Assembly (NCBI GenBank): GCA_002173095.1
Contig: NHBK01000009.1
Span: forward strand, 248,001 to 312,000
DNA: 64,000 nucleotides
Reading direction: 5' to 3'
From: Hyphomonadaceae bacterium TMED5
Lineage (GTDB): Bacteria > Pseudomonadota > Alphaproteobacteria > Caulobacterales > Hyphomonadaceae
In this document: positions 27,293 to 36,534 of the stretch, in pieces
Numbering within the stretch: position 1 is the stretch's first letter
Layout: every line of letters starts with the position of its first letter
Notes under the pieces: generated by a model
What the model was told of the DNA's origin: nothing
What the model saw: only the letters and a program-made list of their open reading frames with translations
Databases searched by the model: none
Made by a program: the position numbers and the translations under genes

Positions 27293-30200
27293 ATGGGAGT
27301 GTCAGCAAAGCGACGATTTTTGAACTTGGTTCTGTGCGCGGCCTTTTTGGCTGCACCCATGATGGCATCTGCGGAGGCTTCGATACCTGCGGGCGTCGCC
27401 AGCCAGCATATGTTGGACAATATCTGGATTCTGATCGCCGCCGCGCTGGTTATGTTGATGCAGGTTGGCTTCCTCCTGCTCGAAGCGGGGATGGTCCGCT
27501 CCAAAAACTCCATCAATGTTGCCATGAAGAATATGCTGGACTTTGCCGTTTCGACTCTGGCGTTCGCGCTGGTCGGCTTCATGGTCGCGTTCGGTGCATC
27601 TGGTCTGCTGCCCATGGGGCTGGACTGGGACTTTTTCGCATTGCGCGGTCTCGATGAAAACGGTCTCGTCTTTTTCCTGTTTCAGGTCATGTTTTGCGGG
27701 ACGGCGGCCACGATCGTCGCGGGCGGTGTGGCTGAGCGTATGCGTCTCTCAGCCTATACAATCAGCTCGATCGTTATTGGCGCACTGATCTATCCGGTTT
27801 TTGCCCATTGGGCCTGGGGCAATGCCTTCCTCTTGGAAAATACCGGCGCTTTTCTTTGCGATAATGGATTTATGGATTTTGCGGGATCAACCGTAGTTCA
27901 TGGAACGGGCGGCTGGCTGACTCTCGCGGCATGTCTGGTGCTCGGTGCGCGCAAAGGTCGATTCAATGAGCATGGAGAGCCAGTTCGGTTTTCCGGGCAC
28001 AGCACTGTGCTGGCCTCTGGCGGTGCCTTTCTTCTGTTTATCGGCTGGATCGGATTTAATGGCGGCTCGACGCTGGCAGCAGATACCAGCATCAGTTCGA
28101 TCATTGTGAACACCATTCTGGCTGGTGCCGCGGGAACGGCTGCGGGCTATGTCTGGACGATGTCGCGTGACCTGACCGTTCTGCCGGAAAAAGTTCTGAC
28201 GGGTATGATTGGCGGCCTTGTAGGTGTCACGGCAGGCTGTGCGATCATGAATACGGATGGTGCGCTGGCGATTGGCGTGATCGGCGCGATTGGTGCAAAT
28301 GCGGCAAACGAATTCGTCGAACGTCAGTTGCGCATTGATGATGCGGTCGGTGCGATCGGCGCGCATGGCGTGGCAGGTGTTCTGGGTACGGTACTGATGG
28401 CGTTTCTGGCGCCCGTTGAAAATCTGCCGCTTCAGGACCGTATGGCTCAATTTCAGATCCAGTCGATCGGCGCGTGTCTGAACTTTGTCTGGGCGTTCGG
28501 TATGGGATACGCCCTGTTTGCGGGTATGAAATTCTTCTTTCGCATCCGGGTTTCTGCTGAAGCAGAGGAGATGGGCCTGAACGCGAGTGAGCATGATACC
28601 CGTATCGGGGTAGGCCATGTCGAAGATGCGATGGGGCACCTGGTTCGGGGCACCGCAGACCTCAATACACGTCTTCCAGTGGAGCCGGGCGATGAGGCGG
28701 AACGCCTCGTGCTGACCTTCAATGCTCTATTGGACAATTTGCAGCGCGAAGAGAATGCGCGCTCCAACGCGGTTGAAAACAAGCGTGCAAAATCCGAGGC
28801 TGAGCGACTTTCGGCGCTGGCAGACGCGACGTTTGAAGCCTTGTGTCTGTGTGTGCGGGGGCGAGTGATCGAAGGCAATGCGTCGCTTGAGCGATTGCTG
28901 GGCGTTGAGCTTCGCGACCTTCGGGGCCGTTCGCTTACGGAATATATTTCAGATGAAGACTTTGATGCGCTGATCGCGACCTGTGGAGACGATGCCCACA
29001 GTGCGAAGGAAATCACCATTCACAATGCGGCGGGGCAGTCAATTCCAGTTGAAGTTCGCGGCCGGGACGTGACCTTCCGCAATGAAACGACCCGGGTTCT
29101 GGCAATTGTGGACCTGCGCGAGCGCAAAAAGGCCGAAGATCGTATCCGTTATCTGGCGCAGCATGACAGCCTGACGGGGCTGCCAAACCGCGCTGTATTC
29201 AACGAACGCCTGACCAGTATGATCGAGCGCACTGTATCCACCGGTGATATTTCTGCGGTTATTCTGATCGATCTGGATCGTTTCAAGGATGTGAACGATC
29301 TGCATGGTCACGGGGCGGGCGATGAAGTTCTGAAAGCCACGAGCGAGCGCCTTCAAAGCCTGATCAGTACACGTGATACGGCGGCGCGACTTGGCGGCGA
29401 TGAATTCGCCATTCTTCAGATTGATATCAATTTCACCAATCAGGCTGCCGATCTGGCCATGCGCATTATTGAAGCGGTCAATCAGCCAATTGTGTTGTCG
29501 GACGGGAACGCGGTCAATGTTGGCGCGTCTGTTGGTATTGCCATGTGTCCACGTGACGGCACAGACAATGTCAGCCTCATCACACGCGCTGATATTGCTC
29601 TGTACAAATCCAAGTCTGCAGGACGAAATCGATATGCGATTTTTGAGGCGGGCATGGATGAGCATGTACGCCGTCGCCAGCTGCTTGAACTCGACCTGGC
29701 CGAAGCCTTTGAAAAAGATGAGTTCCAGTTGCACTACCAACCGCGATTAAATGCGCGGACGGGTAAAATTACCAGCTACGAAGCCTTGATGCGTTGGTCG
29801 CACCCAGAACGCGGCGATGTCAGCCCGGCGGACTTTATTCCAGTGGCGGAAGGCTGCGGCCTGATTGTCCGGCTTGGGGCGTGGGTTATTCGTGAGGCCT
29901 GCAAAATGGCTCAGAGCAATCTGCGCCATGAAAGCGTAAGTGTGAATGTGTCGCCCCTTCAGTTCCGCGAAAATGGGTTTGTGGATTCAGTTCGTGATGC
30001 ACTGGAAGAGACAGGGTTACAGCCTGAACGTCTTGAGATTGAGGTCACGGAGAACGTTCTCATTGACGATGACCATCGTGCGCTGCGCGTGTTCAATGCC
30101 CTGCACCAGCTGGGCGTTCGAATAGCTCTGGATGACTTCGGCACGGGGTATTCATCGCTCGGTTATCTGAGCCGTTTCCCGTATGACGCCATCAAGATTG

Positions 30201-30529
30201 ATCGATCTTTCGTCGCCAATATGGACGAAAACCGAAACGGTATCGAAATCATCGACACGATTATTCGCCTTGGTCGCGCGCTGAATATGCAGATCGTCGT
30301 GGAAGGTGTGGAAACCTTGTCGGGTATGGCGCTTCTGGTGCAGAGCGGCTGTGATGAAATTCAGGGCTATGTCGTGGGGTCAGCGAAACCTCAGGATCAA
30401 CTCCTCAAAGAGGCTCCGCGCGAAGTCATGACGGTTCTCAATGCTGAACGTGCAAGGCGTGAGTTCACCGAATTTGCCGAACACACGAAGGATTCGGGTG
30501 TGTCGCAGAAAGTTTCGAACGCGGGCTAG
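27293..30529 (+). CDS. Ammonium transporter-HAMP-PAS-GGDEF-EAL fusion protein
   Basis: This single 1078-residue protein joins an Amt/Rh channel to c-di-GMP enzymes. After a signal peptide (cut near MMASAEA) comes an eleven-helix Amt domain to about residue 430. It keeps the twin pore histidines (His203 in VVHGTGG, His358 in GAHGVAG) and the aspartate five residues before the first. A HAMP-like linker (about 436-490) and a PAS domain (about 503-610) follow. The GGDEF domain has an intact RLGGDEF near residue 700, and the EAL domain has YEALMRW near 827, DDFGTGYSS and VVEGVET. The upstream inhibitory RxxD is replaced by STRD, so product inhibition is probably lost. The likely role is to turn ammonium binding or transport into a c-di-GMP signal. 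Confidence 0.93.
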   Translation: MGVSAKRRFLNLVLCAAFLAAPMMASAEASIPAGVASQHMLDNIWILIAAALVMLMQVGFLLLEAGMVRSKNSINVAMKNMLDFAVSTLAFALVGFMVAFGASGLLPMGLDWDFFALRGLDENGLVFFLFQVMFCGTAATIVAGGVAERMRLSAYTISSIVIGALIYPVFAHWAWGNAFLLENTGAFLCDNGFMDFAGSTVVHGTGGWLTLAACLVLGARKGRFNEHGEPVRFSGHSTVLASGGAFLLFIGWIGFNGGSTLAADTSISSIIVNTILAGAAGTAAGYVWTMSRDLTVLPEKVLTGMIGGLVGVTAGCAIMNTDGALAIGVIGAIGANAANEFVERQLRIDDAVGAIGAHGVAGVLGTVLMAFLAPVENLPLQDRMAQFQIQSIGACLNFVWAFGMGYALFAGMKFFFRIRVSAEAEEMGLNASEHDTRIGVGHVEDAMGHLVRGTADLNTRLPVEPGDEAERLVLTFNALLDNLQREENARSNAVENKRAKSEAERLSALADATFEALCLCVRGRVIEGNASLERLLGVELRDLRGRSLTEYISDEDFDALIATCGDDAHSAKEITIHNAAGQSIPVEVRGRDVTFRNETTRVLAIVDLRERKKAEDRIRYLAQHDSLTGLPNRAVFNERLTSMIERTVSTGDISAVILIDLDRFKDVNDLHGHGAGDEVLKATSERLQSLISTRDTAARLGGDEFAILQIDINFTNQAADLAMRIIEAVNQPIVLSDGNAVNVGASVGIAMCPRDGTDNVSLITRADIALYKSKSAGRNRYAIFEAGMDEHVRRRQLLELDLAEAFEKDEFQLHYQPRLNARTGKITSYEALMRWSHPERGDVSPADFIPVAEGCGLIVRLGAWVIREACKMAQSNLRHESVSVNVSPLQFRENGFVDSVRDALEETGLQPERLEIEVTENVLIDDDHRALRVFNALHQLGVRIALDDFGTGYSSLGYLSRFPYDAIKIDRSFVANMDENRNGIEIIDTIIRLGRALNMQIVVEGVETLSGMALLVQSGCDEIQGYVVGSAKPQDQLLKEAPREVMTVLNAERARREFTEFAEHTKDSGVSQKVSNAG

Positions 30530-30750
30530 CGCCTTTCAGGTTGCATTTATTCAGATGTTCTTCTTCTGCGTTCTGCATGAGGTTTCAGGCGTATTGCTTA
30601 TCATTTCGTCCTTCGGATTTTAGAAATAAATAGCTGACTAATACATTCGGAACGGGAGTTGCGCCTTGGTGTGAGCAATTTATACCGATCTGGGATGATA
30701 CAGGCAGGGGAAGTCTGATTCTTAAGTCCGTTGAGAGTTTTGCCGGCAAG

Positions 30751-32508
30751 GTGCGCGGGTTCTTCCGTATGAGCGAGAGCGATTACCGGTCGGCTGCGGC
30801 GCTTTGTGAAACACTGGTCAAGGATCTGTATTTTCGTCTGCTGTGCGAAGTCACGCTGGCGGTTCTGTTCGCGTTGACCGGGCATCCGGGCCTGGCTGTG
30901 GTCTGGCTGGCTGTGGTCCTGCCATGTGAGATTTCTGAAGTTCTTCTTGCTCGCACGATGAAGCGCGCCGAACGCATCACCACACGGCATTTATATTTGC
31001 AGTTCCTGATCTCCATCGGGGGCGGTGGCGCCTGGTCAGCGTCAGGCGCTTATCTCTGGTCAACCGGAAGCGTTATTCATATGGCGTCTGGTCTGTTGAT
31101 GATTATTGGCGTGACAATGCACGTCACTTTCAAATATGCGGACTGGCTGAAAGGCGCGCTGGTTGCTGCCTGTGCACCTATGCTGGCGCTTTTCAGCCTG
31201 ACTATTATTCCGACCGATATTTCGGTCACGCTTCCAGAACGCTTGCTGCTTCTGTTCGGGATTTTGGGATTGCTCTATTATATGTTCATCGTTGCGGGCG
31301 CGAATTTCGCAAAGCAGGAACAGCTCAAAGAAGCAGTCGCCGCATCATCAGCAGCCAGCCGGTCCAAATCCAGCTTTCTTGCCACGATGAGCCACGAAAT
31401 CCGTACGCCTATGAACGGTGTTCTGGGAATGGCGGAACTTCTTGAACGTAGTGATCTGGATATCAATCAGCGCGAAATGGTCCGCGTTATCCGGTCGTCC
31501 GGCGACACGCTTATTGGCGTGATTGATGACATTCTTGACCTGTCAAAAATTGAGGCAGGACATTTGGAACTCGCTCCGTATGCGTTCAGCGTTCAGGAGC
31601 TTGTCCATGCGGTGCACGCTACCTCAGAAATGAGCGCCAAGGCAAAAGGCCTGACCTTCGGGTGTCAGCTCGATGCGGCGCAGGATTTGTATCTCTATGG
31701 CGATGCGCTGCGCTTGCGCCAGGTGATTGGGAATCTGGTTTCCAATGCGGTCAAGTTTACCGACCGGGGCTCTGTAAATATAGAATTCAGCGCCGTGCCG
31801 TTGGACAATTCTGACCAATACAAGCTGACCTTTACTGTAACGGATACAGGGCCGGGCCTCACGCGAGAGGATTTGACCCGGGTTTTTGATCCCTTCGTTC
31901 AGGGCGATGATTCCATGCGTCGCGCGCACGGTGGTACGGGGCTGGGACTTGCCATTACACAAGACCTTGCCCGCATGATGAATGGCAACATCACGGTGGA
32001 AAGCGCGCCCGGCACGGGCACAATGTTCACCTTTGTTTGCCAGCTTTCCCGTGCTGAGCGGCCAGAAGTGCAAAACTCTGAGCCGGTTGAGACCCGTGAT
32101 GATCAAATTGTTCAGCCAAATGGTTATCGCCCATCCATCCTGATCGCTGAGGACCATCCGTTTAACCGCCGTGTCGTTGAAATGATGTTGCGACCAATGG
32201 ATGTCGATCTTCTTTTCGTCGAAGACGGCCTGCAGGCTGTAAGTGCCTGTACAGCTACCCCGTTTGATCTTGTGCTCATGGATATTCAAATGCCCGGGCT
32301 GACGGGTATTGAGGCCTTGCACCAGATCCGGGAAATGGAACGGCTGCATGGTCGGAATCATATGCCCATTATCGCGCTCACGGCGAATGCCATGAAGCAT
32401 CAGGTCGAGGAATATATGGAGGTGGGCTTCGATGCGCATCTGGCCAAGCCTATCGTGATCGAAGAACTATTCGCGGTTATGAACACTGCATTGACTGAAC
32501 AGGTCTGA
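30751..32508 (+). CDS. Hybrid sensor histidine kinase with receiver domain
   Basis: This protein of about 585 residues has five or six membrane helices in the first 190 residues. A short coiled segment is followed by HisKA (FLATMSHEIRTPMNGVL), HATPase (VSNAVKFTD, DTGPGL, GGTGLGLAI) and a C-terminal receiver with Asp in LVLMDIQMPGL and the conserved lysine in HLAKP. It must pass phosphate to a separate histidine phosphotransferase. The start is uncertain. The reported GTG has no good ribosome-binding site, whereas an AGGGGAAG at 30706-30713 precedes in-frame CTG (30715) and ATT (30718) codons. It lies 221 bp after the Amt fusion on the same strand. Confidence 0.9.
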   Translation: MRGFFRMSESDYRSAAALCETLVKDLYFRLLCEVTLAVLFALTGHPGLAVVWLAVVLPCEISEVLLARTMKRAERITTRHLYLQFLISIGGGGAWSASGAYLWSTGSVIHMASGLLMIIGVTMHVTFKYADWLKGALVAACAPMLALFSLTIIPTDISVTLPERLLLLFGILGLLYYMFIVAGANFAKQEQLKEAVAASSAASRSKSSFLATMSHEIRTPMNGVLGMAELLERSDLDINQREMVRVIRSSGDTLIGVIDDILDLSKIEAGHLELAPYAFSVQELVHAVHATSEMSAKAKGLTFGCQLDAAQDLYLYGDALRLRQVIGNLVSNAVKFTDRGSVNIEFSAVPLDNSDQYKLTFTVTDTGPGLTREDLTRVFDPFVQGDDSMRRAHGGTGLGLAITQDLARMMNGNITVESAPGTGTMFTFVCQLSRAERPEVQNSEPVETRDDQIVQPNGYRPSILIAEDHPFNRRVVEMMLRPMDVDLLFVEDGLQAVSACTATPFDLVLMDIQMPGLTGIEALHQIREMERLHGRNHMPIIALTANAMKHQVEEYMEVGFDAHLAKPIVIEELFAVMNTALTEQV

Positions 32509-32600
32509 CGGGCAGGTCAGTGTAAAATCCGCAAAGACACAGGCTGGTATCTGATGCGGGGCATGGATAAGCTGAGGTCTGATCCTTCAGGAGCCATAGT

Positions 32601-33512
32601 TTGCGCCGTTTAGCCCAGTTTGACCTCAATCTGCTTGAGACCTTTGAAGCCATTTACTCCGAAGGCGGAGTATCTCGTGCGGCGCGTCATTTGAACCTGT
32701 CACAGCCCGCGGTCAGCCACGGTCTTGCTCGTCTGCGCGAGGCCTTTAATGACGAGCTGTTCGTCCGTGAAGGCAATCGCCTCGTACCAACTGCTATGGC
32801 GCGCGAAATTGTGGGGCCGATCCGCGAAGCATTGCGCAATTTCGGGTTTGCGATCACCAGCGCAATGACTTTTGACCCGGCAACAGCAAACCGGCTCTTC
32901 CGAATTGGTATGCGGCTATCCGGTGAGGCCCCAAACTTTGCATCCCTCGTTACCGGCATTCGCGAAATCGCCCCTTCTGTCAGACTGTCCAGTGCGCATT
33001 TTCCAAGACAGGAAATGCCGCAGCTTCTGGCCGATGGCCGCCTCGATCTTGCCATTGATGTCGCCCACACAGAACGCGCGGGGCTGAACCGTGAGCTCCT
33101 CCGTCAGGACCAGTTCGTTGTCGCCGCCCGTAAGGGCCATCCGGATATTGATGGCGCGATCAGTCTTGAGACCTATCTGGCGCAGGAACATGTCTTTGCT
33201 TCACCGCGTTCGACCGGGCTCGGTCATGAGGATGCAGCGCTCGCCAAGCTCGGCAAAGAACGGGCGATTGCCGTGCGCTGCCAGAATGCCATGTCGGCCT
33301 GGCAGATTGTTTCCCGTACCGACATGATCCTCACTCTGTCACGGCGCTATGCAGACACCTTTCAAGGCTTTGAAGACTTGCAGGTCCTGCCGCTGCCTCT
33401 GGAGATTCCGCTGGCTGAGGCCTTTATGTACTGGCATGAAGCCTCTGAATCTGATCCCGGTCTCATCTGGCTGCGTGAGCAAATTCGAAATGGCATGATG
33501 GCCCAAAGCTAA
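32601..33512 (+). CDS. LysR-type transcriptional regulator
   Basis: This 303-residue regulator starts at a TTG preceded by AGGAG. The N-terminal DNA-binding domain LLETFEAIYSEGGVSRAAR, then NLSQPAVSHGLARLRE, is typical, and the C-terminal domain has the effector-binding fold (NodD/LinR-like group). It lies about 100 bp upstream of the acyl-CoA dehydrogenase gene on the same strand, so it may regulate fatty-acyl metabolism, but no operator could be assigned. Confidence 0.9.
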   Translation: MRRLAQFDLNLLETFEAIYSEGGVSRAARHLNLSQPAVSHGLARLREAFNDELFVREGNRLVPTAMAREIVGPIREALRNFGFAITSAMTFDPATANRLFRIGMRLSGEAPNFASLVTGIREIAPSVRLSSAHFPRQEMPQLLADGRLDLAIDVAHTERAGLNRELLRQDQFVVAARKGHPDIDGAISLETYLAQEHVFASPRSTGLGHEDAALAKLGKERAIAVRCQNAMSAWQIVSRTDMILTLSRRYADTFQGFEDLQVLPLPLEIPLAEAFMYWHEASESDPGLIWLREQIRNGMMAQS

Positions 33513-33585
33513 AGGTCATTCATTTCGCTTATATATAAAATTCAAAAACTGCATTACTGTTTATATCCTTCATCGGGTTAAAACC

Positions 33586-33602
33586 CTCCCTGAAAGAGGG
33601 AG
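33586..33602 (+). promoter_or_regulatory. Hairpin covering the ribosome-binding site of the acyl-CoA dehydrogenase gene
   Basis: CTCCCT (33586-33591) can pair with AGGGAG (33597-33602), which is the Shine-Dalgarno element 9 nt before the ATG. Translation could therefore be modulated by folding; the stem is only 6 bp. Confidence 0.35.
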
Positions 33603-33611
33603 CGCCCATAA

Positions 33612-34859
33612 ATGAGCAGTTTTGTAGACCCAAGCCTGAAAATGAATGACCTTGAAATGTCGGAAGCGTCTGTTCCGCTGTTTGAGGCCGTTAAAAAGCA
33701 CATCGCTGATAATGTTGTGCCTATTCAGGAAGAGTATGACGCTCTGGGCGCGACGCTTGAAGACCGCTGGACCTTCCATCCGCGCCAGCTGGAGCTTCTG
33801 GAAGGCGCAAAGCAAAAGGCCAAGGAAGCCGGTCTCTGGAACTTCTTCCTGCCGGACTCTCCGATCGGTCGCGGCATGACCAATCTGGACTATGCCTATA
33901 TCGCCGCTGAGCTTGGCAAAGTACCTCTGGCGTCTGAAAGCCTGAACTGCAACGCACCAGACACCGGAAATATGGAAGTTCTGGAACGCGTTGGTACGCC
34001 GGAACAGCAGGAAAAGTGGCTGAAGCCACTTCTGAATGGTGAAATTCGTTCCGCCTTCGCAATGACCGAACCTGATGTTGCCTCTTCTGACGCGAAGAAC
34101 ATCTCCACCACAGCCGTTCTGGACGGTGATGAGTGGGTCATAAATGGCGAGAAATACTACATCTCCGGCGCTGGCGACCCGCGTTGCCGCATCATGATCG
34201 TCATGGTGAAAACCAGCCCGGACGCTGAGCCGCACAAACAGCAATCCCAGATTCTGGTTCCCCTGCCACATCCGGGTGTTGAGATTGTCGGCCCTATGCA
34301 TGTCTTTGGTGAAGACCATGCGCCACGTGGCCATATGCATCTGCGCTTTAAAGACGTTCGCGTGCCTAAAGAAAACATGCTGCTGGGTGAGGGACGCGGC
34401 TTTGAGATTTCTCAGCTGCGCCTTGGGCCAGGACGTATTCACCACTGCATGCGCACCATTGGTAAGGCGGAACGTGCGCTTGATATGATGGTTGAGCGTG
34501 GCCTGTCTCGCGAAGCCTTCGGCCAGCCGCTGATCAAGCTCGGTAAAAACCTTGAAACGGTGTCCCGCAACCGGATCGAGATTGAAGCCATGCGCCTGAT
34601 GGTTCTCAAAGCCGCCAAGGCAATGGATGTGATGGGCAATAAAGAAGCCCGCATCTGGGTGTCCATGGTCAAAGCCATGGTGCCGGAAAAAGCCTGCAAG
34701 ATTATCGATGATGCCATCCAGATCCACGGCGCAACGGGTATTTCCCAATGGACGCCACTGGCTGAACTCTACACCGATATTCGCCACCTTCGTTTCGCAG
34801 ATGGTCCGGACGAGGTCCACCATATGGTGGTTGGCCGCGCTGAGCTGAAACGCCACTAA
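33612..34859 (+). CDS. Acyl-CoA dehydrogenase (ACAD11-like)
   Basis: This 415-residue FAD enzyme of acyl-CoA beta-oxidation has an N-terminal helical domain, the middle beta domain with SAFAMTEPDVASSDAKN and WVINGEKYYISGAG, and a C-terminal helical domain with RIHHCMRTIGKAERALDM and QIHGATGISQWTPLAE. The pattern resembles the ACAD10/11 branch, which prefers longer or branched acyl chains. An electron-transfer flavoprotein must serve as acceptor and is not encoded here. A LysR gene precedes it and a perfect terminator follows. Confidence 0.92.
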   Translation: MSSFVDPSLKMNDLEMSEASVPLFEAVKKHIADNVVPIQEEYDALGATLEDRWTFHPRQLELLEGAKQKAKEAGLWNFFLPDSPIGRGMTNLDYAYIAAELGKVPLASESLNCNAPDTGNMEVLERVGTPEQQEKWLKPLLNGEIRSAFAMTEPDVASSDAKNISTTAVLDGDEWVINGEKYYISGAGDPRCRIMIVMVKTSPDAEPHKQQSQILVPLPHPGVEIVGPMHVFGEDHAPRGHMHLRFKDVRVPKENMLLGEGRGFEISQLRLGPGRIHHCMRTIGKAERALDMMVERGLSREAFGQPLIKLGKNLETVSRNRIEIEAMRLMVLKAAKAMDVMGNKEARIWVSMVKAMVPEKACKIIDDAIQIHGATGISQWTPLAELYTDIRHLRFADGPDEVHHMVVGRAELKRH

Positions 34860-34887
34860 TCACGATAACTGTGCTCTAAACCTCACT

Positions 34888-34918
34888 CCGCCCGTGTCCT
34901 GCACGGGCGGTTTTTTTT
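34888..34918 (+). terminator. Rho-independent terminator after the acyl-CoA dehydrogenase gene
   Basis: A perfect 9-bp stem CCGCCCGTG/CACGGGCGG with loop TCCTG and eight T residues. Its end touches the stop codon of the convergent hypothetical gene. Confidence 0.93.
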
Positions 34919-35936
34919 AAGGGGTGCGAATTATCGGGGGTGAGGGCGGCTCAAACCGGGAAAGATCGGGCAGGTGCGCGGTGGGCGCTTCACCGGGTGC
35001 GAAACCCGCACGCGTCAGCGCGCTGACTGCCATAAGGTGGAGCCAGTTCAGGTCTGCGCGTTCGTCTTCATCTTCCGATGAAGCCCATAATTCTTCCGGC
35101 GGCAGCCAGTGTTGAAGCGGCTGAAACCATAACGGGTTTGGCGGCCCGGCCCGGGCCTGCGCAACGGATAAAGTTAAAAGCCCTTCTCCCCAGTCGCGCT
35201 CGCCAGAGAGAGGATGCCGATTGTTCACCGCGCCTTCGCGATAGAGCGCGTTCACGGCTGAATTCTTATTGTTCTCCGCTTCAGCTCTGCTTTCGCGATA
35301 GAATGCGCTCAGGACTGCGCGCCTCGCCAGCCTTTCAGCCATCTGGTCTGCCCGCGCCAGTATTCGCGGCAGGCGGGCCATGCGGGCTACCAGGTAAGAG
35401 GCATCAACAAGTGAGAGCGGGTCGGGGCGAAAGGCTTTGATGCGCGCAGCGCCAGAATGGCCCCTGGCTGTTTTGAATACGGGCGTGGTTACATTGAACC
35501 CGCCAATGTGCGGTGTTGCTACCGTCAGGCTGCGAAGTTCCAGCTCCTGCTTCCATGCAAAGCTGTTTGGCTCATTTTGGGTTTGGTCTGGCAATCCGTT
35601 CGGATTGCATAGACCGCCCTCAAGGCTGTTCACTTGTGATGTGCCGATGAGCGCGTTCATAAATTCAGGATTGGCCTGCGCCTTCTCGATCAGAATAGCT
35701 GCCAGCCAGAGGATGAAGCATCTCAGCTGATATTCAGCGCGGCGGATATGGGTGAGCAGCGTCTCGTAATAGCGGCGCTGCATGTGGCGCGGCTTGTCAG
35801 TCGGGCGCGGCGCTTCATCTTCAAATTCCAGAGAGCCGTTCGCATAAGCCTCAACGCCGCCAAGATGACGGCGAAGGCGCCCAGCCATCACGCTGGGTGA
35901 GTTCATATCCGGAAGAGAGGCGGGCGCTTCATGCAT
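34917..35936 (-). CDS. Hypothetical protein, possibly lineage-restricted
   Basis: No family was recognised in this 339-residue protein. It is arginine- and proline-rich and apparently cytosolic, with no signal peptide. A central hydrophobic helix (YQLRCFILWLAAILIEKA) lies near residue 70-90, followed by an arginine-rich helical segment (MARLPRILARADQMAERLAR) and a proline-rich C-terminus. Codon use resembles that of its neighbours and the antisense frames are short, so it is probably a real gene. It stands alone between a terminator and the repeat cluster. Confidence 0.65.
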   Translation of the reverse strand: MHEAPASLPDMNSPSVMAGRLRRHLGGVEAYANGSLEFEDEAPRPTDKPRHMQRRYYETLLTHIRRAEYQLRCFILWLAAILIEKAQANPEFMNALIGTSQVNSLEGGLCNPNGLPDQTQNEPNSFAWKQELELRSLTVATPHIGGFNVTTPVFKTARGHSGAARIKAFRPDPLSLVDASYLVARMARLPRILARADQMAERLARRAVLSAFYRESRAEAENNKNSAVNALYREGAVNNRHPLSGERDWGEGLLTLSVAQARAGPPNPLWFQPLQHWLPPEELWASSEDEDERADLNWLHLMAVSALTRAGFAPGEAPTAHLPDLSRFEPPSPPIIRTP

Positions 35937-35981
35937 GCTACCATTTTAGGGTAGCGTGTGAGGCGTTGGATTTGTTTTCTG

Positions 35982-36023
35982 CTCTGGTTCCCTGATATTG
36001 GCTACGCCAATTCCCGGATGACA
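35982..36023 (+). repeat. Palindromic repeat unit 1 (42 nt, forward)
   Basis: The unit begins CTCTGGTTCC and ends CCCGGATGACA. Its centre is a perfect hairpin ATTGGC-TAC-GCCAAT. It is the first of five related units around the GIY-YIG gene. Confidence 0.8.
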
Positions 36024-36045
36024 ATTCTAGGAGATGCTCTCTCAA

Positions 36046-36087
36046 TGTCATCCCGGAACGAATACAATGAGTATCCGGGACCCAGAG
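36046..36087 (-). repeat. Palindromic repeat unit 2 (42 nt, reverse)
   Basis: On the minus strand it begins CTCTGGGTCCCGGATA and ends TTCCGGGATGACA. It has the same length and ends as unit 1 but opposite orientation. It ends one base before the stop codon of the GIY-YIG gene. Confidence 0.8.
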
Positions 36088-36088
36088 C

Positions 36089-36382
36089 TTAAATCACGAA
36101 CTGCTCATCATAGAGGTCCATCCAGTCCGGATTTTCTGCTTCGATCAGCTTTAGTTTCCACTCGCGTTTCCAGCGTTTAATACGCTTTTCTCGAAGAATG
36201 GCCTGCAGAATGTCGCCATGTTCTTCGAACCAGACGAGGCGATGTACATTATACTTTTTTGTGAAGCTTATGCCTTCATCATTGCGATGTTCCCATACAC
36301 GTCGGAACAAATTATTCGTCACACCTGTGTAGAGCGTTCCATTGCGTTGTGACGCCAGAATATAGACGAAATAGGAATTCAT
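36089..36382 (-). CDS. Small GIY-YIG nuclease-family protein (COG2827 type)
   Basis: This 97-residue single-domain GIY-YIG protein has the first motif as YFVYILAS and the second as LYTGVTNNL. The conserved arginine is in RRVWEHR and the metal-binding glutamate is probably in ILREKRIKRWKREWK. The family is often annotated as putative endonuclease, but its natural role is unclear. The gene is bracketed on both sides by related palindromic units, and its stop codon abuts unit 2. That suggests a functional tie between protein and repeats, comparable in logic to REP-associated transposases though unrelated in sequence. Confidence 0.92.
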   Translation of the reverse strand: MNSYFVYILASQRNGTLYTGVTNNLFRRVWEHRNDEGISFTKKYNVHRLVWFEEHGDILQAILREKRIKRWKREWKLKLIEAENPDWMDLYDEQFVI

Positions 36383-36430
36383 ATCTCCAAGAACGTATCA
36401 TGAACAAAGTTGGATTTCAATTTCTGATTT

Positions 36431-36461
36431 TCTGGGTCCCGGGTCTTCGCCCGGAATGACA
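36431..36461 (+). repeat. Palindromic repeat unit 3 (31 nt, forward, shortened)
   Basis: It begins TCTGGGTCCCGGG and ends CCGGAATGACA. The centre is a perfect CCGGG-TCTTCG-CCCGG hairpin; the spacer is about 11 nt shorter than in the full units. Confidence 0.75.
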
Positions 36462-36483
36462 GTTTGTAGAGGTGCTTCTGCAG

Positions 36484-36523
36484 TGTCATCGCGAAATGGT
36501 CGAAGGACATATCCGGGACTTAG
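36484..36523 (-). repeat. Palindromic repeat unit 4 (40 nt, reverse, degenerate)
   Basis: Read on the minus strand it begins CTAAGTCCCGGATAT and ends CGCGATGACA. It has the same layout as unit 2 with several substitutions. Confidence 0.6.
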
Positions 36524-36534
36524 CGATTATTCGG

